A stretch of 64,000 nt of DNA from Albimonas marina (GCF_029223255.1 NZ_JARHUC010000013.1:1-64000), one strand, 5' to 3'. Shown: positions 51,337-60,843, counted from the stretch's first letter. Made by a program: numbers and translations. Notes: generated by a model from the sequence alone, not told the origin.

Positions 51337-53495
51337 TCAAAGGGGGGTCCAACGCCTTGAACGTGTTGCTTCATCCGCCGGCGGCCGTGGAGTCGGCGCG
51401 ACTGACGATCCGGATGCTGGGGGCGCCCGCCCTGCTCTACGACGGCCGCTCGCTCCGGGTGGTGAACCGCAAGCTGCTGTGCATGCTGGGCTACCTCGCG
51501 CTGAGCGAGACGAGCTCGGAATCGCGCGAGCGGCTGGTGGGGCTGCTGTGGTCCGAGTCGGACGAGAAGCACGCCCGCGGCTCCCTGCGTCAGGTGGTCA
51601 CCGCGCTTCGCCGGATCACCGGCGACCTCGATTTCGAAGGGTTCGAGACCGACCGCTCCCACGTCACGCTGGATCCCGACCGGTTCCGCGGCGACGTGGC
51701 CGACGTGCTGTCGCAGCTCGGCCCCGACCGCATCCACCCGCTGCTGCTGTCGACCGAGGATCTGCCCTCGACCCTGATGGCGGGATGCGAGGACGTGGAC
51801 CCTTCCTTCGCCGGCTGGCTGTCGGTGCGGCGCGTGACGCTGCGCGACCAGATCCAGCGGGGGCTGCTGGACGCGCTCGACCGCGCCGAGCCCGACGGGC
51901 GGCCCGAGCGGGAGGTGTCGCGCGCGCTCCTGCGGCTCGACCCCACCCACGAGGTCGCCGCCCGCCGGCTGATGGAGAACCTGGCCCGCGGCGGCGACGT
52001 GGCGGGGGCGCTGACCGTCTACAACACCCTGTGGACGGTGCTGGGCGACGACCACGACATCGAGCCGGCCGCGCCGACCCGCGAGCTCGTCGCCCGGATC
52101 AAGAGCGGCGACCTGCCCGGTCCGGGCGAGACCCGGGGCCCGGGCGCGCGGATCCTGGCCGGGCCCGGCGCGGCGACGGGCTTCGCCGAGCACGCCTCGG
52201 AGGCCGGGATCGCGCGCATTCCCGCGGCCGAGGCGCGGCGCGCGCCGCTGCGCCGCGCCCCGCCGCGGCTGCCGCCGCTGCTGGTGGTGGGCGGCTTCGA
52301 GCTGCGCGGCGACGACCCGGACGCGCGGATGATGCTGGACGGGTTCCGGCATTCGCTGATCGGCTCGCTGGTGCGGTTCCGCGAGTGGCAGGTGGCCGAG
52401 AGCGACGCGCCCATCGCCAACTGCGCCGACCCCGACGCCCCCGCCCGCAGCCGCTTCGGCGTGCGGGCCACGGCCGAGCGGACGCGCGACGACGGGCTGC
52501 GCGTGGCGCTGACCATCCGCGACCTCGACACCGGCGTGTTCGTCTGGTCGCAGGCCTTCGACCTGTCCTACGAGACCTGGACCACGCGGCAGGAGGAGCT
52601 GCTGCGCAACGCCACCATCGCGCTGAACGTGAACCTCTCGGCCGACCGCCTGCGGCGCACCGCGCACCTGCCCGAGATCACCGCCTCGCTGCACGACATG
52701 TGGCTGCGCGGGCAGAGCCTGATCCTGCAGTTCAACGCCGCGAGCTGGGACGAGGCCGACCGCCTGCTGACCGAGGTCACCGACCTCGCGCCCGAATTCG
52801 CGCCGGCCTATTCCTCGCGCGTGCAGCTGGGCAACACCTCGCATATCTCGCGCCCAGGGGTGTACCGCTCCGAGGCGCTGCATGCGCGGACGCTGGAGTT
52901 GGCGCAGAAGGCGACCTCGCTCGATCCGCTCGACAGCCGGGCGCAGCTCGCGCTGGGCTGGGCGCTGGCCTACAACCAGCGCTGGGAACATGCGCTGATG
53001 AACTTCGACCTGGCGCTGCAGCTCAACGGCCACGACCCGTGGACGATGACCTCGGTCGCGCAGGCCTGGGCGGTGGCCGGGCGCCACGAGGAGGCGATGC
53101 GGCTGGCCGGGCAGGCGCTGGCCGCGACCCCGCTGCCCAACCACACGCGCTGGGGCTACCACGCCTCGATCCGCTTCTTCGCGGGCGACTACGAGGGGGC
53201 GCTGGAGGCCGCGCGGATCGCGGGCGACACCCATCCCAACAACGGCGGCTGGCGCGCGGCGGCGCTGGCGCACCTGGGCCGCACGTCCGAGGCGAAGGCC
53301 GAGGCGCGCAAGCTGCTGGCGGTGCTGGACGAGCGCTGGTGGGGCGACGTGCCCGCCACGCCGCGCAACATGGCGCGCTGGGTGCTGCAGGTGTTCCCCT
53401 GGCGGCAGGACCACGAGTGGAAGAAGCTGCGCGACGGCCTGCGGATGTCCGGCCTGCCGGTGGCGAAGCTGCCGATGCGCGACATCGGCCCGTAA
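51330..53495 (+). CDS. SARP/BTAD-type transcriptional regulator with TPR domain
   Basis: A 721-residue regulator. The N-terminal winged-helix OmpR-like domain (LTIRMLGAPALLYDGRSLRV, LLCMLGYLALSETSSESRER, KHARGSLRQVVTALRR) is followed by a bacterial transcriptional activator domain of helical repeats (REVSRALLRLDPTHEVAARR, GALTVYNTLWTVLGDDHDIE). A TolB-like middle region is present (RVALTIRDLDTGVFVWSQAF). The C-terminal part has tetratricopeptide-like repeats (AQKATSLDPLDSRAQLALGW). This architecture is common for stand-alone SARP-like activators in alphaproteobacteria. Translational overlap with the YcaO gene suggests that it regulates, or is regulated with, the YcaO function. Confidence 0.8.
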   Translation: MVIKGGSNALNVLLHPPAAVESARLTIRMLGAPALLYDGRSLRVVNRKLLCMLGYLALSETSSESRERLVGLLWSESDEKHARGSLRQVVTALRRITGDLDFEGFETDRSHVTLDPDRFRGDVADVLSQLGPDRIHPLLLSTEDLPSTLMAGCEDVDPSFAGWLSVRRVTLRDQIQRGLLDALDRAEPDGRPEREVSRALLRLDPTHEVAARRLMENLARGGDVAGALTVYNTLWTVLGDDHDIEPAAPTRELVARIKSGDLPGPGETRGPGARILAGPGAATGFAEHASEAGIARIPAAEARRAPLRRAPPRLPPLLVVGGFELRGDDPDARMMLDGFRHSLIGSLVRFREWQVAESDAPIANCADPDAPARSRFGVRATAERTRDDGLRVALTIRDLDTGVFVWSQAFDLSYETWTTRQEELLRNATIALNVNLSADRLRRTAHLPEITASLHDMWLRGQSLILQFNAASWDEADRLLTEVTDLAPEFAPAYSSRVQLGNTSHISRPGVYRSEALHARTLELAQKATSLDPLDSRAQLALGWALAYNQRWEHALMNFDLALQLNGHDPWTMTSVAQAWAVAGRHEEAMRLAGQALAATPLPNHTRWGYHASIRFFAGDYEGALEAARIAGDTHPNNGGWRAAALAHLGRTSEAKAEARKLLAVLDERWWGDVPATPRNMARWVLQVFPWRQDHEWKKLRDGLRMSGLPVAKLPMRDIGP

Positions 53496-53517
53496 GGGGC
53501 GGCCGGGCGGCCCGGCC

Positions 53518-54108
53518 TCAGTCCGCGGGGCCCTCGCCCACCGCCTCGCGCCAGTGGCGGCGGCACAGCGAGACGTAGCGGTCGTTGCCGCCGATCTCGA
53601 CCTGCGCGCCCTCGGTGACCGCGCGCCCGTCCGGGCCGATGCGCGCCACCATCGTCGCCTTGCGCCCGCAATGGCAGATCGTGCGCACCTCGCGCAGGCT
53701 GTCGGCGAGCGCGAGCAGGGCGGCCGATCCGGGGAACAGCTCGCCCCGGAAGTCCACCCGCAGCCCGTAGGCCATCACCGGCACGCCCAGGTCGTCGGCG
53801 GCCCAGGCGAGCTGCCGGACCTGCGCGGGTTCGAGGAACTGCGCCTCGTCGACCAGCACGCAGGCGATGGGGCCCTCCGCCAGCCGCGCGCGGATGCGGG
53901 CGAAGAGGTCGTCGCCGGGTTCGTAGGTCTCGGCGTCCGAGCCGATGCCGATGCGCGAGCCGATCCGCCCCGCGCCCGCCCTCTGGTCCAGGCGCGCGGT
54001 CAGCAGCAGGGTGCGCATCCCCCGCTCGCGGTAATTGTGCGACGCCTGCAGCAGCAGCGTCGACTTGCCCGCGTTCATGGTCGAGTAGTTGAAGTAGAGC
54101 TTGGCCAT
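53518..54108 (-). CDS. tdk: Thymidine kinase
   Basis: A 196-residue type II thymidine kinase that phosphorylates thymidine to dTMP in nucleoside salvage. The P-loop is STMNAGKSTLLLQ near residue 10. The DEAQFLEP Walker B motif is VLVDEAQFL. The lasso/substrate-binding YGLRVDFRGELFPGS segment is present. A zinc site is formed by ICHCGRKAT and LCRRHW. The length is normal. It is convergent with the preceding regulator gene and divergent from nrdJ, so nucleotide-metabolism genes cluster here. Confidence 0.95.
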   Translation of the reverse strand: MAKLYFNYSTMNAGKSTLLLQASHNYRERGMRTLLLTARLDQRAGAGRIGSRIGIGSDAETYEPGDDLFARIRARLAEGPIACVLVDEAQFLEPAQVRQLAWAADDLGVPVMAYGLRVDFRGELFPGSAALLALADSLREVRTICHCGRKATMVARIGPDGRAVTEGAQVEIGGNDRYVSLCRRHWREAVGEGPAD

Positions 54109-54366
54109 CGACGGCTCTTATCGGCCGGAGGCGGCGCGGCGGCAAGGGGCCGGCGCGGGCGGCCCTCGCGGTCGCTGCGCGCCCGCATCGCCCCGCCCGG
54201 CCGTCCCCCTCGCGGGGCGCCCGGGGCCGGCGGCGGCGTCCGGAACCGCGCCGGAAAGAACCGCGAAACCCTGTCCGCGCCGGCCCCGCGCTTGCCGTGG
54301 GGGCGGGGTGGCATTACCCTCCTCCCTCCCCCAAATATGGTGGAGACCTGAGCGCGGAGGCCCAGC

Positions 54367-56667
54367 ATGTCCGGTTTCGACGCCCCCATCGCCGAGCAGA
54401 TCTGGGACATGAAGTACCGCTTCAAGACCCCCGAGGGCGCGCCGATCGACGCCGACGTCGAGGCGACCTGGTCGCGCGTCGCCCGCGCGCTCGCCGCCCA
54501 GGAGGCCGACCCCGAGGCCTGGACGCCCCGCTTCGAGGCGGCGCTGCGCGACTTCCGCTTCCTGCCCGCCGGCCGGATCCTGGCGGGCGCGGGCACCGGC
54601 CGCTCGGTCACCCTCTTCAACTGCTTCGTGATGGGCACGATCCCCGACGACCTGGGCGGCATCTTCGACGCGCTGAAGGAGGCCGCCCTGACCATGCAGC
54701 AGGGGGGCGGGATCGGCTACGACTTCTCGACCATCCGGCCCAAGGGCGCTTCGGTCGCGGGGGTGGGGGCCGACGCCTCCGGCCCGATCAGCTTCATGGA
54801 CGTCTGGGACGCCATGTGCCGCACGATCATGTCCGCCGGCGCGCGGCGCGGCGCGATGATGGCGACGCTGCGCTGCGACCACCCCGACGTCGAGGACTTC
54901 GTCGAGGCCAAGAAGGACCCCGCGCGCCTGCGCAACTTCAACCTCTCGGTCCTGATCACCGACGCGTTCATGGAGGCGGTGGCCGCCGACGCCGACTGGC
55001 CCCTGGTCTTCGCCGGAGAGACCTTCCGCATCGTCCGCGCCCGCGAGCTGTGGGACCGGATCATGCGCGCCACCTACGACTACGCCGAGCCGGGCGTGAT
55101 CTTCATCGACCGCATCAACCGGCTGAACAACCTCGCCTACGCCGAGACGATCTCGGCCACCAACCCCTGCGGGGAGCAGCCGCTGCCGCCCTACGGCGCC
55201 TGCCTGCTGGGCTCGATCAACCTCGCGCGCCTGGTGCGCCGGCCGTTCGAGGCCGACGCCCATATCGACGAGGCCGAACTGGCCGAGTTGGTCGCCACCG
55301 CCGTGCGGATGATGGACGACGTGGTCGACGCCTCGCGCTTCCCGCTGCCCCAGCAGGCGGCCGAGGCGCAGGCCAAGCGGCGGATCGGCCTGGGCGTCAC
55401 CGGCCTCGCCGACGCGCTGCTGATGACCGGCCTGCGCTATGGCTCGGAGGAGGCGGTGGCGCAGACCGGCGCCTGGATGAAGGCGCTGGCGCGGGCGGCC
55501 TATTTCGCCTCGGTCGAGCTGGCGAAGGAGAAGGGGGCCTTCCCCCTCTTCGACGCCGAGAAGTTCTGCGCCTCGCCTTCCCTCCAGGCGCTGGGCGAGG
55601 ACGTGGTCGCGGCGGTGCGCGCGCACGGCATCCGCAACGCGCTGCTCACGTCCATCGCCCCCACCGGCACCATCAGCCTCTACGCCGGCAACGTCTCGTC
55701 CGGGATCGAGCCCGTCTTCGCCTTCGCCTACACCCGCAAGGTCCTGCAGCGCGACGGGACCCGGACCGAGGAGGAGGTGGTCGACCAGGCCCTCGCCCTG
55801 TGGCGCGAGCTGAAGGGCGACGCCCCCTGGCCCGAGCATTTCGTCGACGCCCAGTCGCTGGCCCCCGCCGACCACGTCCGGATGCAGGCGGCGGCGCAGC
55901 GGTGGGTCGACAGCTCGATCTCCAAGACCATCAACGTCCCCGAGGACATTTCTTTCAACGCCTTCAAGGACGTCTACCTCGAGGCCTGGACCAGCGGCTG
56001 CAAGGGCTGCACGACCTACCGGCCGAACCAGGTGACGGGGTCGGTGCTGACGGCGACGACTCCGGCCCCTGCGGCGGCGGCGCCGGAGGAGGCCTCGGAG
56101 AACCCCGGCGTCGCCGCGGCCGCCGCCCACGACGGCGAGGTGGTCTGGATGCACGAGCCGCTGGACCGACCCGAGGCGCTGGAGGGGCGGACCTACAAGA
56201 TCACCTGGCCGGACTCGGCGCATGCGATCTACATCACGCTCAACGACGTGGTGGTGGGCGGGCGCCGGCGGCCGTTCGAGGTGTTCATCAACTCCAAGAA
56301 CATGGAGCACTACGCCTGGACGGTGGCCCTGACGCGGATGATCTCGGCCGTGTTCCGCCGCGGCGGCGACGTCAGCTTCGTGGTCGAGGAGCTGAAGGCC
56401 GTCTTCGATCCCCGCGGCGGCGCCTGGATGGAGGGCCGCTACGTCCCCTCGATCCTCGCCGCCATCGGCGGCGTGATCGAGCGCCACATGGTCGAGACCG
56501 GCTTCCTGGAGGGCGAGGGCCTGGGCCTGAAGTCCGACCCCCAGGCCCGCGCCGTCGCGGTGGGCGAGGCCCCCGGCGCCGTCTGCCCCTCCTGCGGGGA
56601 GTACGCGATGCAGATGATGGAAGGCTGCATGACCTGCCTCAGCTGCGGCTATTCGAAATGCGCGTGA
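54367..56667 (+). CDS. nrdJ: Adenosylcobalamin-dependent (class II) ribonucleotide reductase
   Basis: A 766-residue enzyme that reduces ribonucleotides to deoxyribonucleotides using coenzyme B12. FNCFVMGTIPDDLGGIFD contains the first redox Cys. GGGIGYDFSTIRPKGA, NPCGEQPLPPYGACLLGSIN with the thiyl-radical Cys and the catalytic Asn/Glu, and IAPTGTISLYAGNVSSGIEP are all present. The C-terminus ends in a Cys-rich zinc-like tail (CPSCGEYAMQMMEGCMTC and CGYSKCA) that can re-reduce the active site. No intein is seen, and the length is typical of alphaproteobacterial NrdJ. A B12 riboswitch was not recognisable in the 250-bp upstream region. Confidence 0.95.
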   Translation: MSGFDAPIAEQIWDMKYRFKTPEGAPIDADVEATWSRVARALAAQEADPEAWTPRFEAALRDFRFLPAGRILAGAGTGRSVTLFNCFVMGTIPDDLGGIFDALKEAALTMQQGGGIGYDFSTIRPKGASVAGVGADASGPISFMDVWDAMCRTIMSAGARRGAMMATLRCDHPDVEDFVEAKKDPARLRNFNLSVLITDAFMEAVAADADWPLVFAGETFRIVRARELWDRIMRATYDYAEPGVIFIDRINRLNNLAYAETISATNPCGEQPLPPYGACLLGSINLARLVRRPFEADAHIDEAELAELVATAVRMMDDVVDASRFPLPQQAAEAQAKRRIGLGVTGLADALLMTGLRYGSEEAVAQTGAWMKALARAAYFASVELAKEKGAFPLFDAEKFCASPSLQALGEDVVAAVRAHGIRNALLTSIAPTGTISLYAGNVSSGIEPVFAFAYTRKVLQRDGTRTEEEVVDQALALWRELKGDAPWPEHFVDAQSLAPADHVRMQAAAQRWVDSSISKTINVPEDISFNAFKDVYLEAWTSGCKGCTTYRPNQVTGSVLTATTPAPAAAAPEEASENPGVAAAAAHDGEVVWMHEPLDRPEALEGRTYKITWPDSAHAIYITLNDVVVGGRRRPFEVFINSKNMEHYAWTVALTRMISAVFRRGGDVSFVVEELKAVFDPRGGAWMEGRYVPSILAAIGGVIERHMVETGFLEGEGLGLKSDPQARAVAVGEAPGAVCPSCGEYAMQMMEGCMTCLSCGYSKCA

Positions 56668-57446
56668 GGGGCGGGGCGGCGGTGCTGTAGCGGCCGCCAT
56701 GAATTGACCTTTGCCTCGGGTTTCTTAACCATTCCGGCAACCGACACGTGGCCATTGGCCGATATGAGGGGCTTGGAGGGGCCGGGAGGCCGCGCAGCGT
56801 TCCTCGATGGGTTTTCGGGACATAGGCGCCTGGACGCGAGCGATCCAAGAGCCGCGTGAGGTCATTCTGCGTAGCGCGGGGGCCGCTATCGTCTGCTGGC
56901 GTGCGCAGAGCGCGAGGCAAGTTCAGACAGTTCGACGGGGGAAGTCACGGTCCGGAAACCGTCCGTCGCGACCTGGTCCGGTCGCGGCCCAGAGCCGCCG
57001 TCACCGCCCGCCGGAGCGCTGATCCAAAAGCGGACGTTCGTGCGGATTGCAGCAGCTTGGTTGGCTCAGAGGTCGGCGCGGCGGACAATGCCGCTGTCCG
57101 ACGTGTTGGAGGACTGCCGGCGGCCAGAGAACCCTCCCGTTCGCCCGCCTGCGCCGTGAGCGCCGCCGTCGTCGCGGTCTCCTATTCCGGAGCGACCCTG
57201 GTCGCCGCGGCGGACGGGCATCACGTGACGGCTATCCTGTGATTGCAAACAGGAACGACCTTGGACAGGGACCACGCTTCCGCGCTCCATGACCTGGCCG
57301 ACCTCGTTCACGCGATCGCGCGGCGGCCGCCGCCGCCGTCGAAGCTGGAGCCGGAGCTCTGCACGCCGAAGGAAATCGCCGGGGTGCGGTTCGTCGGACG
57401 AAACGCCGACCTCGGTCCGGGCTGACGGCCCGGGCCGCCGCGTCCG
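56668..57446. other. Geneless region with degenerate sequence
   Basis: About 780 bases with no gene that I can support. It contains scattered fragments common in degenerate intergenic DNA (for example AAAAGCGGACGTTCG near 57026) and a palindrome TTCGTCGGACGAA at 57391-57403, shared with the geneless region at 12917. A 60-residue frame at 57243-57425 lacks a ribosome-binding site. Confidence 0.4.
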
Positions 57447-58457
57447 TCACTCGGACGCCGGCGGGGCGGTGCTTTCGCGCAGGATCAGGTCGACCTCGAC
57501 CAGGCCCTCGACCGAGCCGCCGTCGCCGCCGGCGATGAGGTCCAGCAGCAGCTCGGCCGCCCGCTGGCCGATCAGGGTTCGGGGCTGGCGAATCGTGGTC
57601 AGGGGCGGGTCCAGGTGGGCGGCGACCTCGATGTTGTCGAAGCCCACCACCGAGACGTCGCGCGGCGCCCGGATCCCGGCGCGGCGCGCCTCGCCCAGGA
57701 AGCCGACCGCCATCTCGTCGCTGGCGAAGAACAGCGCCGTGGGGCGGTCCGGCGCAGCCAGCCAGCGGCGGGCCGCCGCCGCGCCGCTGTCCATGGAGAA
57801 GTCGCCCTCGAAGATCCAGGCGTCGGGCGCCTCGAGCCCGCGGCGGGCGATGGCGTCGCGCCAGCCGCCGAGGCGCGTCCGCGCCAGCACGTTCTTCCGC
57901 GGCCCGGTGACATGGCCGATGCGCCGGTGGCCGAGGCCCGCCAGGTGCGCCACCGCCAGCTCCGCCCCGTGGGCGTTGTCGACCCGGATCGAGGGCAGGT
58001 CCACCTTCAGCCATTCGCAGGCCGCGACCACCGGCGGGCGCCCCGGCACGTCCAGCGCGGCGGGCGAGAGCGCCCCGTCGAACAGGATCAGCCCGTCGGC
58101 GACGCCGGCGGCCAGGTAGCGGCGCAGGCGCTCGTCCGGGTCGGGGCCCATCTGGGTGTCGGCGATCAGCAGGCCGTAGCCGCGGGCGCTGAGCACCTCG
58201 GACATCCCGGCGAGGATCTGGCTGAAGAACGGGTTCGCCAGGTTCGGCGTCAGCGCGATGACGCTGCCGGTGCGCCCCTGGCGCAGGTTCCGGGCCAGAG
58301 GGTTCACCTGGTAGCCCGTCGCCTGCACCGCCCGCAGCACCGCCTGCCGCGTGGGCTTGGCCACCACCGAGGGTTTCGACAGCGTGCGGCTGACGGTGGC
58401 GGTCGAAACGCCCGCCTCCCGCGCGACGTCCTGGATCGTGGCCGGCTTCCTGTCCAT
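57447..58457 (-). CDS. LacI-family transcriptional repressor
   Basis: A 336-residue sugar-responsive repressor. The N-terminal helix-turn-helix and hinge (ATIQDVAREAGVSTATVSRT, GYQVNPLARNLRQGRTG) are followed by a periplasmic-binding-protein-like effector domain (ANPFFSQILAGMSEVLSARG, SMDSGAAAARRWLA, FASDEMAVGFLGEARRAGIR and VSVVGFDNIEVAAHLDPPLT). The start at 58457 gives a normal N-terminus (MDRKPATIQDV). It is divergent from the sugar operon, with two matching operators between them, so it very likely represses that operon and possibly itself. Confidence 0.93.
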   Translation of the reverse strand: MDRKPATIQDVAREAGVSTATVSRTLSKPSVVAKPTRQAVLRAVQATGYQVNPLARNLRQGRTGSVIALTPNLANPFFSQILAGMSEVLSARGYGLLIADTQMGPDPDERLRRYLAAGVADGLILFDGALSPAALDVPGRPPVVAACEWLKVDLPSIRVDNAHGAELAVAHLAGLGHRRIGHVTGPRKNVLARTRLGGWRDAIARRGLEAPDAWIFEGDFSMDSGAAAARRWLAAPDRPTALFFASDEMAVGFLGEARRAGIRAPRDVSVVGFDNIEVAAHLDPPLTTIRQPRTLIGQRAAELLLDLIAGGDGGSVEGLVEVDLILRESTAPPASE

Positions 58458-58515
58458 CCGCGGCGTCGCGCTCCCCCTTGGTTCCGGGGGCAGAATGCCC
58501 TGACGACACAGGCGT

Positions 58516-58529
58516 TGCAATCGTTTGCA
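58516..58529. promoter_or_regulatory. LacI-type operator 1
   Basis: TGCAATCGTTTGCA is a near-palindrome with half-sites TGCAA/TTGCA and the central CG typical of LacI-family operators. It lies in the divergent space upstream of the repressor gene. Confidence 0.8.
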
Positions 58530-58547
58530 GAATCAAGCATCGTCCTG

Positions 58548-58561
58548 TGCAAACGATTGCA
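58548..58561. promoter_or_regulatory. LacI-type operator 2
   Basis: TGCAAACGATTGCA is the exact reverse complement of operator 1, with centres 32 bases apart, about three helical turns. Two correctly phased sites suggest cooperative binding or a small loop. Confidence 0.8.
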
Positions 58562-58630
58562 GCGCCGGTTCACGCGACGGCGCTTCGGCAGCGCCGCACC
58601 GAACGACGCCGCTGCGCAGGGAGGCGAGAC

Positions 58631-59689
58631 GTGAAGACCATCCAGGGCCCCGGCCTGTTCCTGGCGCAGTTCGCCGGCGACGAGGCGCCCTTCGACGATT
58701 GGCGCGCCATCACGCGCTGGGCGGCCGGCTGCGGCTATGCCGGCGTGCAGGTCCCCTCGGGCGAGGGGCGGTTCCTCGATCTCGACCGCGCCGCCGCCTC
58801 GAAGGACTATTGCGACGAGATCGCGGGCCAGGCGGCCGAGGCGGGCGTCGCGATCACCGAGCTGTCGGCGCATATCCAGGGCCAGCTGGTCGCCGTCCAC
58901 CCCGCCTACGACCTCGCCTTCGACGGCTTCGCGCCGCAGGCCGTGCGCGGGAACCCGAAGGCGCGCCAGGCCTGGGCGGAGAGCCAGGTGAAGCTGACCA
59001 TCGAGGCCTCTCGGAACTTCGGCCTCGACCGGATGGCGGCCTTCTCGGGCGCGCTGGCCTGGCCCTATCTCTACCCCTGGCCGCAGCGCCCCGCCGGCCT
59101 GGTCGAGGCCGCCTTCGACGAGCTCGCCGCGCGCTGGCGCCCGATCCTGGACCATGCGGACGCCCATGGCGTCGACATCTGCTACGAGATCCACCCCGGC
59201 GAGGATCTGCACGACGGCGCCAGCTTCGAGATGTTCCTCGACCGCCTGGACCAGCACCCGCGGGCGAAGATGCTCTACGACCCCAGCCACTACGTCCTGC
59301 AATGCCTGGACTACCTGGCGCACCTGGACATCTACGGCGAGCGGATCGGGATGTTTCACGTCAAGGACGCCGAGTTCAATCCGACCGGCCGCCAGGGCGT
59401 CTACGGGGGGTTCCAGTCCTGGGTCGACCGGGCGGGGCGCTTCCGGTCCCCCGGCGACGGGCAGGTCGATTTCGGGGCGATCTTCTCGAAGCTCGCCGCG
59501 ATGGATTTCGACGGCTGGGCGGTGGTGGAATGGGAGTGCTGCCTGAAGCACCCCGAGGACGGCGCGCGGGAGGGCGCGCAGTTCGTGCGCGACCACATCA
59601 TCCGGGTCACCGACCGCGCCTTCGACGATTTCGCCGACGGCGGGGCCGACATGGCGGCCAATCGCCGGATGCTGGGGCTGGAGCGATGA
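58631..59689 (+). CDS. Sugar phosphate isomerase/epimerase (TIM barrel)
   Basis: A 352-residue xylose-isomerase-like TIM-barrel enzyme, probably metal-dependent. Candidate metal ligands are Glu in DICYEIHPGEDLHDG, Asp in MLYDPSHYVLQ, His/Asp in IGMFHVKDAEFNPTG and Glu in WAVVEWECCLKHPED. The GTG at 58631 is the best start: GGGAGG lies six bases upstream and the protein begins in register with relatives. It is the first gene of a LacI-controlled operon and overlaps the oxidoreductase gene by four bases, a pairing frequent in inositol and rare-sugar catabolism. Confidence 0.85.
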   Translation: MKTIQGPGLFLAQFAGDEAPFDDWRAITRWAAGCGYAGVQVPSGEGRFLDLDRAAASKDYCDEIAGQAAEAGVAITELSAHIQGQLVAVHPAYDLAFDGFAPQAVRGNPKARQAWAESQVKLTIEASRNFGLDRMAAFSGALAWPYLYPWPQRPAGLVEAAFDELAARWRPILDHADAHGVDICYEIHPGEDLHDGASFEMFLDRLDQHPRAKMLYDPSHYVLQCLDYLAHLDIYGERIGMFHVKDAEFNPTGRQGVYGGFQSWVDRAGRFRSPGDGQVDFGAIFSKLAAMDFDGWAVVEWECCLKHPEDGAREGAQFVRDHIIRVTDRAFDDFADGGADMAANRRMLGLER

Positions 59690-60843
59690 GCCGCTTCGCC
59701 GGCCGCGCAGGACCCATCCGCCTGGGCATGGTCGGCGGCGGGCAGGGCGCCTTCATCGGCGCCGTGCACCGCATCGCCGCCCGCATGGACGGCCATTTCG
59801 AGCTGGTCGCAGGCGCGCTGTCCTCGACGCCGGAGACGGCGCGCGAGAGCGGGGCCGCGCTGGGCCTCGCCCCCGACCGCATCTATGACGACTTCGAAAC
59901 CATGGCCCGCCGCGAGGCGCGGCTGAAGGACGGGATCGAGGCGGTGGCGATCGTCACCCCGAACCACCTGCACTTCGCCCCCGCCCGCGCCTTCCTGCGC
60001 CGCGGGATCCACGTGATCTGCGACAAGCCGATGACCGCCACCGGGGCCGAGGCGAAGAAGCTGGCGGCCGAGGCGGCGAAGTCCGACGCCCTGTTCGTGC
60101 TGACCCACAACTATTCCGGCTACCCGATGATCCGCCAGGCCCGCGCCATGGTGGCCGAGGGCTTTCTCGGCCGCCTGCGCGGCGTGCAGGTCGAATACGT
60201 GCAGGACTGGCTGGCGACGCCGGTGGAGAGCCAGGGCTCGAAACAGGCCGAATGGCGCACCGATCCCGCCCGCTCGGGCGCCGGCGGGGCGCTGGGCGAC
60301 ATCGGCACCCACGCCTTCCAGCTGGCCGCCTTCGTGACGGGGGAGGCGCCCGAGGCGGTCTCGGCCGACCTGACCAGTTTTGTGACCGGCCGCCGGCTGG
60401 ACGACGACGCCCGGGTGCTGCTGCGCTACGCCTCCGGCGCCAAGGGCGCGCTGTGGTGCAGCCAGGTGGCGCCGGGGAACGAGAACCGCCTGACCCTGCG
60501 GGTCTACGGCGAAGACGGCGGCCTGGAATGGTCGCAGGAAAATCCGGAGCGCCTGGTCGCCACCCGTCTTGGAGAAGCCCCCCGCCTGATGACCCGCGCG
60601 GTGGCGGGGCCGGAGGCGACCCGCCTGCAGCGCGTCCCCTCGGGCCATCCGGAGGGCTACCTGGAAGCCTTCGCCAACCTCTACGCCGAGGCCGCCGCCG
60701 CGATCCGGGCGGCGCGGGAGGGGGCGGCGGCCCCGGCCGGGACGCTCTTTCCCGACGTCGGCGACGGACTCGCCGGGCTGCGCTTCGTCGAGGCCTGCGT
60801 GGCCTCCGCGAAGCGCGACGGGCGATGGACGGCGCTGTCATGA
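59686..60843 (+). CDS. Gfo/Idh/MocA-family sugar dehydrogenase
   Basis: A 385-residue NAD(P)-dependent oxidoreductase. The Rossmann motif is IRLGMVGGGQGAFIGAVHR. Cofactor and catalytic segments are VAIVTPNHLHFAPARAFL and GIHVICDKPMTATGAEAKK, with the EKP-type Lys. GALGDIGTHAFQLAAFVTGE carries the conserved Asp and His. It probably oxidises a sugar or inositol taken up by the adjacent ABC importer. It overlaps both neighbours by four bases, so the operon is translationally linked. Confidence 0.9.
   Translation: MSRFAGRAGPIRLGMVGGGQGAFIGAVHRIAARMDGHFELVAGALSSTPETARESGAALGLAPDRIYDDFETMARREARLKDGIEAVAIVTPNHLHFAPARAFLRRGIHVICDKPMTATGAEAKKLAAEAAKSDALFVLTHNYSGYPMIRQARAMVAEGFLGRLRGVQVEYVQDWLATPVESQGSKQAEWRTDPARSGAGGALGDIGTHAFQLAAFVTGEAPEAVSADLTSFVTGRRLDDDARVLLRYASGAKGALWCSQVAPGNENRLTLRVYGEDGGLEWSQENPERLVATRLGEAPRLMTRAVAGPEATRLQRVPSGHPEGYLEAFANLYAEAAAAIRAAREGAAAPAGTLFPDVGDGLAGLRFVEACVASAKRDGRWTALS

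Noticed and set aside
54118-54366. Cobalamin riboswitch or NrdR box upstream of the B12-dependent ribonucleotide reductase
   Set aside because: No B12-box sequence could be recognised. A single CCAAATATGG near 54330 resembles half of a NrdR site, but the required second box at proper spacing is missing.
57243-57425. A 60-codon frame downstream of nrdJ
   Set aside because: No ribosome-binding site, low-complexity proline run, and located in degenerate intergenic sequence.
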